Shown here piece after piece: positions 30,493 to 40,003 of a stretch of DNA of 40,564 bases (the first letter of the stretch is position 1; each line of letters begins with the position of its first letter). The notes under the pieces were generated by a model, which made no database searches, was not told the DNA's origin, and worked only from the letters and a program-made list of their open reading frames with translations. The DNA lies in the NCBI GenBank assembly GCA_002292015.1, contig DBBD01000054.1:1-40564 (forward strand). The letters run 5' to 3'. This DNA is from Firmicutes bacterium UBA993 (GTDB lineage Bacteria; Bacillota; Dethiobacteria; DTU022). The translations under genes were made by a program, and so were the position numbers.

Positions 30493-31782
30493 CTAGATCA
30501 TCAAACGGATGGTACTTGGATTTGGCCTGATCATTTCCAGATTCATGACCTGGTCAACTGCCGTACGAAAAGCAGCTTCGCGGACAAGGTGAGTAACCAG
30601 AACTATTTCTGCCAGGTCTCCAACCCTGCGTTTTTGAATAACCATATCCAGGCTGACCTGGTTGTCACCAAATACTTTCGAGAAAGCTGCTAGCACCCCC
30701 GGTCGATCTTCCGCCAGAAAACGCAAATAAAAGCTGCTGCTCAAGTCTTCAACTGGCACATATAAAGTGCCGGTGGTTTTTTTTTCAACACCGTTGCAAA
30801 CTACATAGCCTTCTTTGCAACGGGCTGCTTCCACCACATCAGCCATTACAGCCGTGGAAGTGGGGGCTCCGCCTGCTCCCCGACCATAGAACATAACTTC
30901 GCCAACTAATTCACCTTCAATAAACACAGCGTTAAATTCATTATTGACCGAAGCCAGGGGGTGATTTTGCGAAATCATCGTCGGGTGTACCCGGAGGGCT
31001 ATGCCTGCGGGCAGTTTTTCGCCAATAGCCAGCAATTTAATGACACACCCGATTTCGCGAGCATAATTGATGTCCCCAACAGTAATACCGGTTATCCCTT
31101 CTACGTAAACCTGTGCCGGATCAATCGAGCAACCGAAGGCCAAGCCGGCCATGATCATCAGTTTATACGATGCATCGCGTCCTTCAATGTCACTGGAAGG
31201 ATCTGCTTCAGCAAAACCCTTTTCCCTGGCCTGGGCCAGGGCAGCATTAAATTCAAGACCTTCACAGCTCATGCGGGTTAAGATGTAGTTGGTAGTACCG
31301 TTGAGAATCCCAACCACCCTATTTAAACGGTCAGCAACCAGGCTGTGCTTTAGCGGACGAATCAGGGGAATGCCTCCGCCGACGCTGGCCTCATAGTAAA
31401 TATTAAGATTCCTTGAGCGGGCCAATTCCAGCAACTCATCACCGTGAGTGGCAATCAAATCTTTATTCGCGGTAACCACATACTTGCCGTTTTCAAGCGC
31501 CTCCCTAATCAGAGATCTGGCGGGTTCAAGGCCACCAATCAGCTCAATCACAATATCGATATTCGGGTCTTTTACCAGTTCAAAAGCACTGGTCAGCATC
31601 TTCTCTGCCGGTATTTTTAAGCTTTTCAATTTTTCCGGATCACGCTCGGCTACCCGTTCTAAGACCAGCTGCAGATCATTTTTTTCATTGATCATATCGA
31701 GGTTGCTTTCGAACAACTCAACTACTCTGCTACCGATGGTTCCCAGGCCAAGCAGGCCAACCTTTACCGCTTGTTTCCCCAT
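30493..31782 (-). CDS. hom: Homoserine dehydrogenase with ACT domain
   Basis: Reduces aspartate semialdehyde to homoserine, the branch toward threonine and methionine. The 429-residue protein has the Rossmann start VGLLGLGTIGSRV, VTANKDLIATHG near residue 107, GGGIPLIRPL, GTTNYILTRM and the catalytic AxGFAEADPSSDIEGRD segment. A C-terminal ACT domain (about 350-429, YLRFLAEDRPGVLAAFSKVF) provides threonine feedback. AAAGGAGC precedes ATG 31782. It works with the aspartokinase encoded at 9520-10758. Confidence 0.97.
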   Translation of the reverse strand: MGKQAVKVGLLGLGTIGSRVVELFESNLDMINEKNDLQLVLERVAERDPEKLKSLKIPAEKMLTSAFELVKDPNIDIVIELIGGLEPARSLIREALENGKYVVTANKDLIATHGDELLELARSRNLNIYYEASVGGGIPLIRPLKHSLVADRLNRVVGILNGTTNYILTRMSCEGLEFNAALAQAREKGFAEADPSSDIEGRDASYKLMIMAGLAFGCSIDPAQVYVEGITGITVGDINYAREIGCVIKLLAIGEKLPAGIALRVHPTMISQNHPLASVNNEFNAVFIEGELVGEVMFYGRGAGGAPTSTAVMADVVEAARCKEGYVVCNGVEKKTTGTLYVPVEDLSSSFYLRFLAEDRPGVLAAFSKVFGDNQVSLDMVIQKRRVGDLAEIVLVTHLVREAAFRTAVDQVMNLEMIRPNPSTIRLMI

Positions 31783-31817
31783 TTAACACCAGGCTCCTTT
31801 ATTACTTCAATTATTGC

Positions 31818-33056
31818 TTATTCGTAGATTTTTTCATCAACCTGATCTGCTTCCGCGGCGTCGAACTCAATATCCCGGGCCCTAAAGCCTTCTTCGGCTA
31901 GCTCTTTATAGTACTCATGCTGAATGATCAGATCCATGATTTCGTTGGTACCCGTCCAGATCATGATCAGGCGGACATCCCTGAGCATTTTTTCAATCGG
32001 ATAAACATTAGTATAACCGATGCCACCCATAATTTGCATAGCATTATTAACAATTTTCCAGGCATTCTCAGTGGAAACCTTCTTTGCTTCTGACACGAGG
32101 CGGCGGGAACGCCCAGCCTTATCACCGGCGTCCACCGCACTGGCGGCAAGATAGACGATGCCGCGAGCGGTGTCAAGCAGAGTAATGCTATCGGCCACTT
32201 TAAAACTGACGGCTTGAAAGTTTTTTATCTCGGTGCTAAAAGCTTTGCGTCGGGTGCTGTAACGGGCTGCAACCTCCAGAGCGGCACGGCCCATGCCAAG
32301 TGCCCCGCCGGCGCTAGTCATCCGTTCAGGGATCATCATCTGGTAAAAAATAGGCGTGCCACCGTTTTCCTCGCCCAGCAAATTTTCAGCCGGGACGGAC
32401 ACATCATGAAAAACAAGGCGGCCCGTTCCACCGCCCCGGGTGCCCATCAGGCCATAGAGATACTCCGCCTTTACCTCAGGGCTGCGATCGACAATAAAGG
32501 CGCTGATCGATTTATGCGGTGGGCCATCAGGATCAGTGCGGGCATAAACCATAAAATAGTCGGCGCCTTCCGAACCGACCACGAAGCGCTTCTGACCGTT
32601 TAAGATGTAGCGGTTGCCATCCTTTCTGGCAGTGCAGGTTGCGCCGAAAAAGTCGGAACCACCCCGTGGCTCGGTTAGCGCCTCCGCGGTAGTTAGTTTT
32701 CCTTCAATAGTCGGTTTAAGGTATTTTTCTTTCAGCTGTTCAGAACCAAACTTATTAATCGCCTCACCGACGATGCTGACCAGCGAGTAGAGACAGCCCA
32801 AAGAAGTACCGAGCACACCCACCTCTTCCAGAGCGATGACTTCAGTGGTCCAGGACAGACCCCTGCCCCCGTATTTTTCCGGGAAGCGCAAACCCAAGAG
32901 ATTGCGGGCTGCCGCCTTCTGCAAATATTCCCTGGGATAACGGATCTTGTCCTCATCCATATCCCTTAACAACTGTCTATCGACATCTTCTTTTACAAAG
33001 GCGCGCACTTCATCGCGCAGACTTTTTTGTTCAGCCGTCATCATACATTCGAGCAT
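31818..33056 (-). CDS. Acyl-CoA dehydrogenase, isovaleryl/long-chain-type catalytic site
   Basis: An FAD flavoenzyme that introduces an alpha-beta double bond into an acyl-CoA. Of 412 residues, the N-terminal helical part, middle beta domain (LTEPRGGSDFFG, VPAENLLGEENGG) and C-terminal helical part (YSTRRKAF, IMGGIGYTNVYPIEKMLRD) are all present. The usual catalytic Glu near the C terminus (in EGT) is Thr here (IWTGTNEIM). Instead a Glu occurs in PERMTSAGGALGMGRAALE, which aligns by eye with the catalytic Glu254 region of isovaleryl-CoA dehydrogenase. That suggests a branched or long acyl-CoA substrate. GGGGG precedes ATG 33056. No ETF genes are in the window. Confidence 0.88.
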   Translation of the reverse strand: MLECMMTAEQKSLRDEVRAFVKEDVDRQLLRDMDEDKIRYPREYLQKAAARNLLGLRFPEKYGGRGLSWTTEVIALEEVGVLGTSLGCLYSLVSIVGEAINKFGSEQLKEKYLKPTIEGKLTTAEALTEPRGGSDFFGATCTARKDGNRYILNGQKRFVVGSEGADYFMVYARTDPDGPPHKSISAFIVDRSPEVKAEYLYGLMGTRGGGTGRLVFHDVSVPAENLLGEENGGTPIFYQMMIPERMTSAGGALGMGRAALEVAARYSTRRKAFSTEIKNFQAVSFKVADSITLLDTARGIVYLAASAVDAGDKAGRSRRLVSEAKKVSTENAWKIVNNAMQIMGGIGYTNVYPIEKMLRDVRLIMIWTGTNEIMDLIIQHEYYKELAEEGFRARDIEFDAAEADQVDEKIYE

Positions 33057-33079
33057 CTTGAAACCCCCTATAAATAGTA

Positions 33080-34660
33080 TTAAAGTGGCCGAAGCTTACA
33101 TAAAAACGGGTTACCGGGTAGTACCAAATCGGCAGTTTCAAGCAGCCGAAAGGCTTCTTCGTACTTAATTAGGATATCCCTGGCACTGTGTCCCCGCCCC
33201 GGTAGGAGCAAATCGCCGGCTATGCCGTGAATATACGCTCCAGCCATGGCCGCTTTTTCCGGGCTTATTCCCTGGGCAATAAATGAGACAATCAGGCCAG
33301 TCAACAGGTCACCTGAACCAGCTGTCGCCAGCGTCACGCTACCGGTAGGATTAATGGCTGCATCGCCATCTGGTGTAGTTATTACAGTATTTGCACCTTT
33401 TAGGATTATAATGCAATTCCAGTGGTTGGCATTCTGCAGTGCTATCTCTAGCCGACTGCTCTGAACCTGCTTGGCCGAAACGCCGGCCAGACGCGCCATT
33501 TCACCAGGGTGTGGTGTAATAACCGGAATAAACCTTGCGGTTCGCAGCATGTTTATACTCTGGCCCAGCGCTGTTAAGGCACCGGCATCAAGAACCAGTG
33601 GTACAGGACTGAGCTGAATCAGCCGGTTGATCAACTCGGCAGTTTCTGCACCGGTATCAAGACCCGGCCCAATCGCTAAAGCATCACATTCCCTGGCCCT
33701 GGCAATGATCAGATCGGCTGCATCAGGGCTGATAATACCCGGAGAACTCTCCGGAAGCGGAATAACAATCACTTCGACCAGTTTTGCTTCAAGCACCGGG
33801 CAAACCGACTCCGGCGCAGCAAGGAAAACCAGGCCCGAACCACCTCTCAGGGCCGACTCTGCTGCTAACACCGCCGCCCCGGACATCCCCGCCGAACCGG
33901 CAACGATCATCGTTCGGCCGAGACTCCCCTTGTGAGCATTACTAGGCCGTTCGGGCATTAAGCTGCGAATCAAAGACGGAGTTAGCAATTCTACCCTATC
34001 TTCTTCGGCCAGTTGCGCCGGCACATAGATTTCCCCAACAAATATTTCACCGGCCATGCTGGCCCCGGGCTGCAGCATTAATCCCAACTTAGGGAAGGCA
34101 AAGGTAATCGTCCAGCGGGCCCGAATAACATGACCCATAACTGCACCGTTGTCGGCATTGATACCTGAAGGCACATCAACTGCCAAAACCGGCAAGTTAC
34201 CGGCATTTACTGCTTCGATAATGTCGGCCAGCAAGCCTTCCACCTCACGGTTAACACCTGTTCCCAGAAGGGCGTCAACTAGCAAATCGGCAACATTTAA
34301 ATCCATACTAAACAGTCGGAGATCTTCTTTAGTGCTCAGACGCTGTATCGGAAATGCAGTTTTAAGCAAATATTTTTCAAATACTGCCGCTTCACCGCAG
34401 TAAGCACCGACGCAAACGCTGCTCCAGAGGGAAACCTTGTACCCAGCCAGGGAAAGCAAATGGGCAATCACCAGGCCGTCGCCGCCATTATTGCCCGGGC
34501 CGGCGATCACCACTACCTTTAAATGATCAGGCAGGCGGGCCCGGACAAACTCCACTACCCTGGTACCAGCCGCTTCCATTAATACTGCCCCCGGCAAACC
34601 ATATTCTTCGGAGGTCCGCCGATCATAAGCCTTCATTGTCTCGCTACTCAGGATTTTCAA
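33080..34660 (-). CDS. nnr: Bifunctional NAD(P)H-hydrate epimerase / ADP-dependent dehydratase
   Basis: Repairs hydrated NADH and NADPH. The N-terminal epimerase domain (1-215) has GPGNNGGDGLVIAHLL and LLVDALLGTGVNREV; the C-terminal ribokinase-like dehydratase domain (225-526) has GSLGRTMIVAGSAGMSGAA, ALAIGPGLDTGAET, KGANTVITTPDG and TLATAGSGDLLTG. At 526 residues it is a complete fusion. TTG 34660 gives the family-typical MKILSSETMKAYDRR start. It begins the run that continues with the acyl-CoA dehydrogenase 23 bases downstream. Confidence 0.94.
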   Translation of the reverse strand: MKILSSETMKAYDRRTSEEYGLPGAVLMEAAGTRVVEFVRARLPDHLKVVVIAGPGNNGGDGLVIAHLLSLAGYKVSLWSSVCVGAYCGEAAVFEKYLLKTAFPIQRLSTKEDLRLFSMDLNVADLLVDALLGTGVNREVEGLLADIIEAVNAGNLPVLAVDVPSGINADNGAVMGHVIRARWTITFAFPKLGLMLQPGASMAGEIFVGEIYVPAQLAEEDRVELLTPSLIRSLMPERPSNAHKGSLGRTMIVAGSAGMSGAAVLAAESALRGGSGLVFLAAPESVCPVLEAKLVEVIVIPLPESSPGIISPDAADLIIARARECDALAIGPGLDTGAETAELINRLIQLSPVPLVLDAGALTALGQSINMLRTARFIPVITPHPGEMARLAGVSAKQVQSSRLEIALQNANHWNCIIILKGANTVITTPDGDAAINPTGSVTLATAGSGDLLTGLIVSFIAQGISPEKAAMAGAYIHGIAGDLLLPGRGHSARDILIKYEEAFRLLETADLVLPGNPFLCKLRPL

Positions 34661-34813
34661 AGCAAGCCGCCCCCGTTCACAAAAATCAGGCTGAGTAGCT
34701 ATATTTCGATAGATATCTAAGTATATCCTCTAATGGTGTCATGTTTTAAGTCACCTGCTTTGTTTGGCAAAACAACCTATAAATCGGCACCAAGTGCGCG
34801 ATTTGCATTAGGC

Positions 34814-34842
34814 TTGCTTTTTCCCAGCTGTGGTGATAGTAT
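34814..34842 (+). promoter_or_regulatory. Promoter of rpsT
   Basis: TTGCTT at 34814-34819, a 17-base spacer and TAGTAT at 34837-34842 lie about 40 bases before the gene. Confidence 0.6.
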
Positions 34843-34884
34843 CTTAATGTTTCAAAGCAAAGTAAGAAGGGAGGTTCAAAGGAT

Positions 34885-35154
34885 TTGCCAAACATCAAGT
34901 CGGCTGAAAAAAGGGTTAGACAAAACGTAAAACGCGAACTACGTAACCGACGGAATAAGAGCATGTTAAAAACATCAATCCGCCGTTTCGAAGAGTCTCT
35001 GCAAAGTGGCGACATGGAAGAGGCAAAGGTCAAGCTAAGTGCTGCTGTGCGTCAAATTGACAGGGCCGCCGCCAGGGGAGTCGTTCATAAAAATACAGCA
35101 GCACGCAAAAAGTCACGCCTGAGCAGGGTCCTAAATCAACGCCTGGCCGTTTAG
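34885..35154 (+). CDS. rpsT: 30S ribosomal protein S20
   Basis: Binds 16S rRNA in 30S assembly. The 89-residue basic helical protein begins MPNIKSAEKRVRQNVKRELR and ends with GVVHKNTAARKKSRLSRVLN, both diagnostic. TTG 34885 follows GGGAGG; a non-AUG start is common for rpsT. It is monocistronic and faces a cluster on the other strand; holA, a frequent rpsT neighbour in Bacillota, lies 660 bases away. Confidence 0.97.
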   Translation: MPNIKSAEKRVRQNVKRELRNRRNKSMLKTSIRRFEESLQSGDMEEAKVKLSAAVRQIDRAAARGVVHKNTAARKKSRLSRVLNQRLAV

Positions 35155-35230
35155 TATTATAACTGAGGCCAGATCATCAGCAATTTAATCCAACAAGAGG
35201 GTAACCACGCCCATGCCGGGCGCGCGAGAC

Positions 35231-35268
35231 AAACCGGTTTTTTAGAATTACCTGGAAAGCCGGTTTTT
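35231..35268 (+). terminator. Terminator of rpsT, possibly bidirectional
   Basis: AAACCGG (35231-35237) pairs with CCGGTTT (35260-35266), followed by TT, and the opposite strand also shows a T-rich tail, so it may serve the convergent C_GCAxxG gene as well. Confidence 0.6.
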
Positions 35269-35272
35269 GCCG

Positions 35273-35803
35273 TTACAGTTTCCTAAGGCTGGGAACACCG
35301 TTGTCCAGCAGTATTTCTGCCAACCATACTCCAGCCTTTCCCACAACATCAGCACATTTTTGACTGTGGCCACCCAGCGCCTCATATTCGGCGTACTCAT
35401 CATTGTCAAGGAAGTGAAAGGCTTTACCAAAGAGGTGCTCTTGTACCGCACGGCAGGTATCCCCGCCGTATTCTTTGATTATGCACTCCCAGTAACGACG
35501 GACAAACGGTCCGGGACGGCGCAATAAGGCGATATTTGCACACTCTTCACGGGAACGACCGAAGAAATGGCTCAAAATAATCACACCGCCTGTCAGCGCC
35601 CCGCAGGGACCTTCTATCGATGACGCAAGACCGCCCGAAAAAGATGTAGCTGCCTTAAAGAGATTGTCCGGCACATGGAAAAAGCCCTGGATCGAAGCAA
35701 CTACACACTGAGCACAGCCATAGTAGCGCTGTTCCATTTCAAAACCACGTTGATAAACATCTCGTAGCAGTTTTTTACGATCGAGCTCTGGTTTGTTTGT
35801 CAC
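35273..35803 (-). CDS. C_GCAxxG_C_C family redox protein
   Basis: A 176-residue Cys-rich protein of a family found mainly in anaerobes. The motifs appear in order: GCAQC near residue 30, IEGPCGALTGG near 66, a Cys in RSREECANIA, a Cys pair around WECIIKEYGGDTC, and QKCADVVGKAG near the C terminus. Metal or disulfide-linked electron transfer is usually supposed, but no activity is established. GTG 35803 lies nine bases after AAAGGA; the GTG at 35812 touches that site and is less likely. It follows holA closely and may be the last gene of the trkA-trkH-holA transcript. Confidence 0.85.
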   Translation of the reverse strand: MTNKPELDRKKLLRDVYQRGFEMEQRYYGCAQCVVASIQGFFHVPDNLFKAATSFSGGLASSIEGPCGALTGGVIILSHFFGRSREECANIALLRRPGPFVRRYWECIIKEYGGDTCRAVQEHLFGKAFHFLDNDEYAEYEALGGHSQKCADVVGKAGVWLAEILLDNGVPSLRKL

Positions 35804-35817
35804 ATACGACACTCCTT

Positions 35818-36900
35818 TCAGGATGCCTTATTTTGCCAGTAATCAATGCGGCTTAAGACAACTCGCAGGGCCTGCACCGGGTCAAGAATACCGGTTTTGA
35901 TCTGTAAATCTGTCTGTTGCAGACCAATATAGATATCTTCAAGAGCTCGGCGATCAAACAATGCGGATTGATCTTTTAGTTTTCGGACCACAAAAGGGTG
36001 CACTCCCAGAATAGCGGTGATTTCGGTCAGCGGCAAACCCTCTTCAACGAGACAGCGTGCCTGCAAGAGGAGGCGATAATGCCTGACTAGCATAAAAAAT
36101 ATAGGTAGCGGCTTTTCTCTCCTCGCCAGTAACCTTTCGAGTAGCGACTGAGCCCGGTCATGGTCTTTTTCGGCTAGGGCATCCGCCAGTTTAAAAACAG
36201 TGCTCTCGAGACCACCGGCAAAAAGAAGGTCCACTGTACTCTCTGTGATAATTTTTTCTTTGTCCCCCAGGTAAGTGGCGTACTTCGCCAGTTCACTGGA
36301 AATATTATGCAAGCTCTGGTTATCGGCCATCAACAACCGGCCGACTGCAGATCGATCAATCTTTTTGCCAAGGGATGCTGCCTGACGGTTAATCCAGCTT
36401 ATCAATTCATCCCCCTTAAGCACCGCACATTCAACGGCTGCTCCTACTTTATCGATTGTCTTAAAGATTTTTTTACGCCGGTCGACCCCCGGAACCCGAA
36501 AGACAATGATCGTATCGGGCCGTTCAGACCCTAAACTTTCTATATAGGCAGACAATATCTCGACGCCGGCGTTTTCCAGCTCCTGCCGGTTTTCACTGAC
36601 CTCTTCGTTCTGCGGAACGCCAGGTTGACGGGGGGGGGCCAGGCACGGTGGATTGTCAACAATCAACAGCCGCCGCTCGCTAAAGAGACTGCTTTCTGCT
36701 GCCCTGCTGATCACCGAAGGCAAATCATGGATTTTTCCGTCGATTTTTTCACAGCCCAGATCAGAGTCCTGACCAAGATAATGTTTCTGAAGCAAACTAA
36801 TCAACTCTTCCTGCAGATAGCTCTCCTCCCCAAACAATAAATAGAGTGGGACAAACTCACCAGCTTCGATTGCACGCTTCGCAGCTTGGTAGGATTGCAT
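35818..36900 (-). CDS. holA: DNA polymerase III subunit delta
   Basis: The clamp-loader subunit that opens the beta sliding clamp. The 360-residue protein starts with MQSYQAAKRAIEAGEFVPLY, then LLFGEESYLQEE, and has the AAA+-like fold without a functional Walker A, as normal for delta; the C-terminal collar domain includes LAEKDHDRAQSLLERLLARREKPL. ATG 36900 is immediately adjacent to the trkH stop, implying coupled translation. Confidence 0.93.
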   Translation of the reverse strand: MQSYQAAKRAIEAGEFVPLYLLFGEESYLQEELISLLQKHYLGQDSDLGCEKIDGKIHDLPSVISRAAESSLFSERRLLIVDNPPCLAPPRQPGVPQNEEVSENRQELENAGVEILSAYIESLGSERPDTIIVFRVPGVDRRKKIFKTIDKVGAAVECAVLKGDELISWINRQAASLGKKIDRSAVGRLLMADNQSLHNISSELAKYATYLGDKEKIITESTVDLLFAGGLESTVFKLADALAEKDHDRAQSLLERLLARREKPLPIFFMLVRHYRLLLQARCLVEEGLPLTEITAILGVHPFVVRKLKDQSALFDRRALEDIYIGLQQTDLQIKTGILDPVQALRVVLSRIDYWQNKAS

Positions 36901-38382
36901 CTAATCGTTCTCCCTTAAAGCCTTGAGCCAGATATTTCTCGATTCCGGCAGGAAGATAATCAATACAGTAAAAACCTCAAGGCGTCCGATGATCATCATC
37001 ACCGAAAGCAGTATTTTACCAAGTGGCGGAATAACCTGGTAAGTATGCATCGGCCCCACTGCAGCCAGACCCGGCCCGACATTACCAATCGTTGCAGCCA
37101 CTGCAGAAAGAGCGGTCTCCAGATCGAGCCCCATAAAGGCAAGGGCCAAAGCTGCCAGAGCGGTTAGTAAAACGTAAAAAAACCCAAAAGCCATTACCGG
37201 CCTTAGGATCTCTTCACTTACGTTATGCTCGCCGAGCTTTACCGACGATATGGCCGAGGGATGAACGAGGCGGTAAAGCTCACGGAAGGAATAGCGGATC
37301 ATTAGCATCCAGCGCACCTGTTTGACCGATCCCCCTGTGGATCCGCCGCAGGCACCAACAAACATCATCGCTAATAGAAAAAAACGGGCAAAATGAGGCC
37401 AGGCATCAAAATTGGCCGTGGCAAAACCGGTGGTGGTGATAATGGAAACCACCTGAAAAGCACTCTGACGCAATAAGAGCAAAAACTCACCGTCAGTCCG
37501 CATATAAAGGTTGAAAGTGACCAACAATATGGCTACACCAGTTATCAGCAGGTAGAAACGCAACTCCGGGTCTCTGGTAATTTTAAAATCGCCCCTAAAG
37601 AGGCGGAAAAGCAAAACAAAGTTAATTCCGGCAAATAACATGAAAATGATGATTACAATTTCTGCCGCCGGGTTATTGAAGGCCGCAATACTGGCGTTAT
37701 AGGTAGAAAAGCCACCAGTGGGCATAGTAGTCAGGGCATGGGCCAGGGAGTCAAAAAAACTGATACCGCAGATCATCAGTAAAATGATCTGAGCGACGGT
37801 GAGCGATACATAAATGAGCCAAAGGCGACGGGCTGTCTCCACAACTCTCGGCACCACGCGCTCGGCAATCGGACCAGGAATCTCGGCTTTAAACATAGTC
37901 ATACTGCGAAAGCCAAAGCGCGGCAAGATAGCCAAAAATAGAACTATAATCCCCATGCCGCCCAACCACTGGGTAAAAGCGCGCCATAATAAAAGACCTC
38001 TGGGCAGCGATTCAACATCGGCAATCAAGGTCGCCCCAGTAGTAGTAAAACCAGAGACAGATTCAAAAAAAGCATCGATAAAGCTGCCATTAAATACTCC
38101 ATAAAAATGAAAGGGCAACGCCCCGAAAACGCCGGCAATAAACCAGGCCAGGGCGACGAGGGTAAAATTTTCAGCAATGCTCAGTTCTCTGCTTTTTGAC
38201 TTGGAAAAATACCAAGAAAAAAAGCCCCCGAAACTGGCGGTAGTGAGGATAGCCTTGATGAAAGCCAGCCGGTCCGTAGTCTGGGCGATAAAAGACCAGA
38301 GCGCCGGAATAATCATGGATAGCGAGAGAAATAACAGCAGTATACCGATCAGGTAAAACAGGCGAAAATGTCTCACCGGCAA
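36901..38382 (-). CDS. trkH: TrkH/KtrB-family potassium uptake protein
   Basis: The membrane pore of a K+ uptake system. The 493-residue protein has four M1-P-M2 repeats with selectivity filters SGFTTTGAT (near 112), MPTGGFSTYN (near 222), TTTGFATANF (near 313) and GNVGPGL (near 432). The N terminus adds two further helices as in TrkH. Length and filters fit the TrkH group rather than the shorter KtrB. It begins with TTG 38382 or GTG 38376, both near GGGGTGAGG. It is 50 bases after trkA, its regulatory partner, so both belong to one unit. Confidence 0.94.
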   Translation of the reverse strand: MPVRHFRLFYLIGILLLFLSLSMIIPALWSFIAQTTDRLAFIKAILTTASFGGFFSWYFSKSKSRELSIAENFTLVALAWFIAGVFGALPFHFYGVFNGSFIDAFFESVSGFTTTGATLIADVESLPRGLLLWRAFTQWLGGMGIIVLFLAILPRFGFRSMTMFKAEIPGPIAERVVPRVVETARRLWLIYVSLTVAQIILLMICGISFFDSLAHALTTMPTGGFSTYNASIAAFNNPAAEIVIIIFMLFAGINFVLLFRLFRGDFKITRDPELRFYLLITGVAILLVTFNLYMRTDGEFLLLLRQSAFQVVSIITTTGFATANFDAWPHFARFFLLAMMFVGACGGSTGGSVKQVRWMLMIRYSFRELYRLVHPSAISSVKLGEHNVSEEILRPVMAFGFFYVLLTALAALALAFMGLDLETALSAVAATIGNVGPGLAAVGPMHTYQVIPPLGKILLSVMMIIGRLEVFTVLIIFLPESRNIWLKALREND

Positions 38383-38432
38383 TCCTCACCCCTAGGGTTA
38401 AGTGACTACTCCCATTAACATATCATCTTTGG

Positions 38433-39833
38433 TTATTCCGCCAGAAATAAGCGGTTGCGGAGTTGTTCCCGATTACCGTTTCCCTCAACCGAGGCAAAAT
38501 AACGATCGAGCTTGGCGCTGACCTTGGGAACTGCAAAAATTACCAGGTGATCATTAGCCCGCAGTACTGTATCACCGTTCGGTACCATTATATCACCATT
38601 GCGGACAACGGAACCAATCAGCATTCCGCGTGGCAGCCCTACATCGGCTATTTTTTGGTTTACTACTTTAGCCGATTCCGGTAAAATTACCTCGACCACC
38701 TCGGCCTTTTCATCCTGCAGTATCGATAGCGCTACTACATCCTCGCGCCGGATAAAACGCATGATCTGGGCGGCTGCCAGCAAACGTGGATTAATCAGGT
38801 TGTCGTGGCCAAGAGCTTTGTAGACAGGCACATATTGCGGTTTTATCACTTCACAGATAATCTTCCTTACACCAAATTGGCGGGCCAGCAACGCTACCAC
38901 GATGTTGCTGCGGTCATCGCCGGTTGCAGCAATAACCGCGTCGGCTTGATCAGTATCTTCCTCTTTGAGCATGGAAATCTCGGTAGCATCTCCCTGGAGA
39001 ATCAGGGTTTTCTTCAGCGTTTTACACAAACCCTCGCAGCGATGTTCATCTTTTTCAATCAATTTTACATTAAATGCTTGTTTGCTCTCCTCCAACATTT
39101 TAGCCACCTGATAAGCTATCATTCCCCCACCTAGGATGGTAACTTGCCTGATTTGGGTTTTTTCGTGGTGCAAAAGAGCGCTGATATCCTTTAAGGTTCT
39201 AGTATCGCCCAGCAGATAGATTTTATTGCCCGGCTTAATAACATCCTGGCCTCCGGGAACAAAAAAATTACCGTCAAGATCACTAATGCCAACCACAATG
39301 CAATTTTGACCAAGTGGCAATTTGTACAAAGGCACATCGGTGATCCCAGCTTCCTTGTCAACCACGACGCCAAGCAACATCACCTTTCCCTGGTTAAAAT
39401 ATTCTTCTTCCGTTGCATCGGGGAAGTGAAGCATTTTGGATATTTCCATGGCGGCAACCCGTTCAGGGTTAATCACTATATCAATCCCCAGCTGAGCTGG
39501 TGTCAACACAGCTTTTTCACTGACATACGAGGCGTTGCGAATTCTTCCGATTGTTATCGGCACGTCATATTTTTTCGCCAGCATACAGGCAATCATGTTG
39601 ATTTCATCCAGTTGCGTTACGGCAATCAGCATGCCGGCGTCTTTAACCCCGGCCTCTTCCAGAACAGCAGCAGTTGCACCGTTGTCTTCAATAACCATAA
39701 CATCCAATGAATCCCTGAAACGGCGGGCTTTTGCCTCATTTTGCTCAATAACCACAACATCTTGCTGTTTTTCTGACAAGTTGCGGGCCAGTTCATACCC
39801 GACCCCTCCACCACCGACAATAATTATATGCAA
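38433..39833 (-). CDS. trkA: Trk system potassium uptake regulator TrkA
   Basis: The cytosolic NAD-binding gating subunit of the Trk K+ transporter. Of 466 residues, two RCK units are seen: RCK_N with IIIVGGGGVGYELARNL at residue 2 and RCK_C (LPLGQNCIVVGISDLDG) up to about 220; then ILGGGMIAYQVAKMLEE, and a second RCK_C (VGLPRGMLIGSVVRNGD) near 400. The double arrangement is normal for TrkA. TTG 39833 follows an AAAGGCAGG site. A promoter lies 170 bases upstream, and the intervening leader contains a terminator-like hairpin. Confidence 0.95.
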   Translation of the reverse strand: MHIIIVGGGGVGYELARNLSEKQQDVVVIEQNEAKARRFRDSLDVMVIEDNGATAAVLEEAGVKDAGMLIAVTQLDEINMIACMLAKKYDVPITIGRIRNASYVSEKAVLTPAQLGIDIVINPERVAAMEISKMLHFPDATEEEYFNQGKVMLLGVVVDKEAGITDVPLYKLPLGQNCIVVGISDLDGNFFVPGGQDVIKPGNKIYLLGDTRTLKDISALLHHEKTQIRQVTILGGGMIAYQVAKMLEESKQAFNVKLIEKDEHRCEGLCKTLKKTLILQGDATEISMLKEEDTDQADAVIAATGDDRSNIVVALLARQFGVRKIICEVIKPQYVPVYKALGHDNLINPRLLAAAQIMRFIRREDVVALSILQDEKAEVVEVILPESAKVVNQKIADVGLPRGMLIGSVVRNGDIMVPNGDTVLRANDHLVIFAVPKVSAKLDRYFASVEGNGNREQLRNRLFLAE

Positions 39834-39854
39834 TCACAAGTACCTGCCTTTCAC

Positions 39855-39884
39855 TAAAAAAAGAGACAGCGGCTACGCTGCCTC
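39855..39884 (-). terminator. Rho-independent terminator between the FAH-family gene and trkA
   Basis: Minus strand GAGGCAGCG (39884-39876) pairs with CGCTGTCTC (39871-39863, one G-U), a 4-base loop and a run of seven T. It could end the FAH-family transcript or act as an attenuator for trkA. Confidence 0.8.
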
Positions 39885-40003
39885 ATCAGGGAGAAAAACT
39901 TAAAAATATTTAAGGCCGTGAGCACTCAGCTTTGCCCTAACAAAACACCCGGACATCCAGCACCCTTTTCCATCTTTGCTCCTCGGCCCTGCTTTCCCAG
40001 TCC

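Noticed and set aside
39885..40000. c-di-AMP (ydaO-type) or c-di-GMP riboswitch in the trkA leader
   Set aside because: A GGGCAAAGC segment looked suggestive, but the conserved cores of neither class could be completed by eye.
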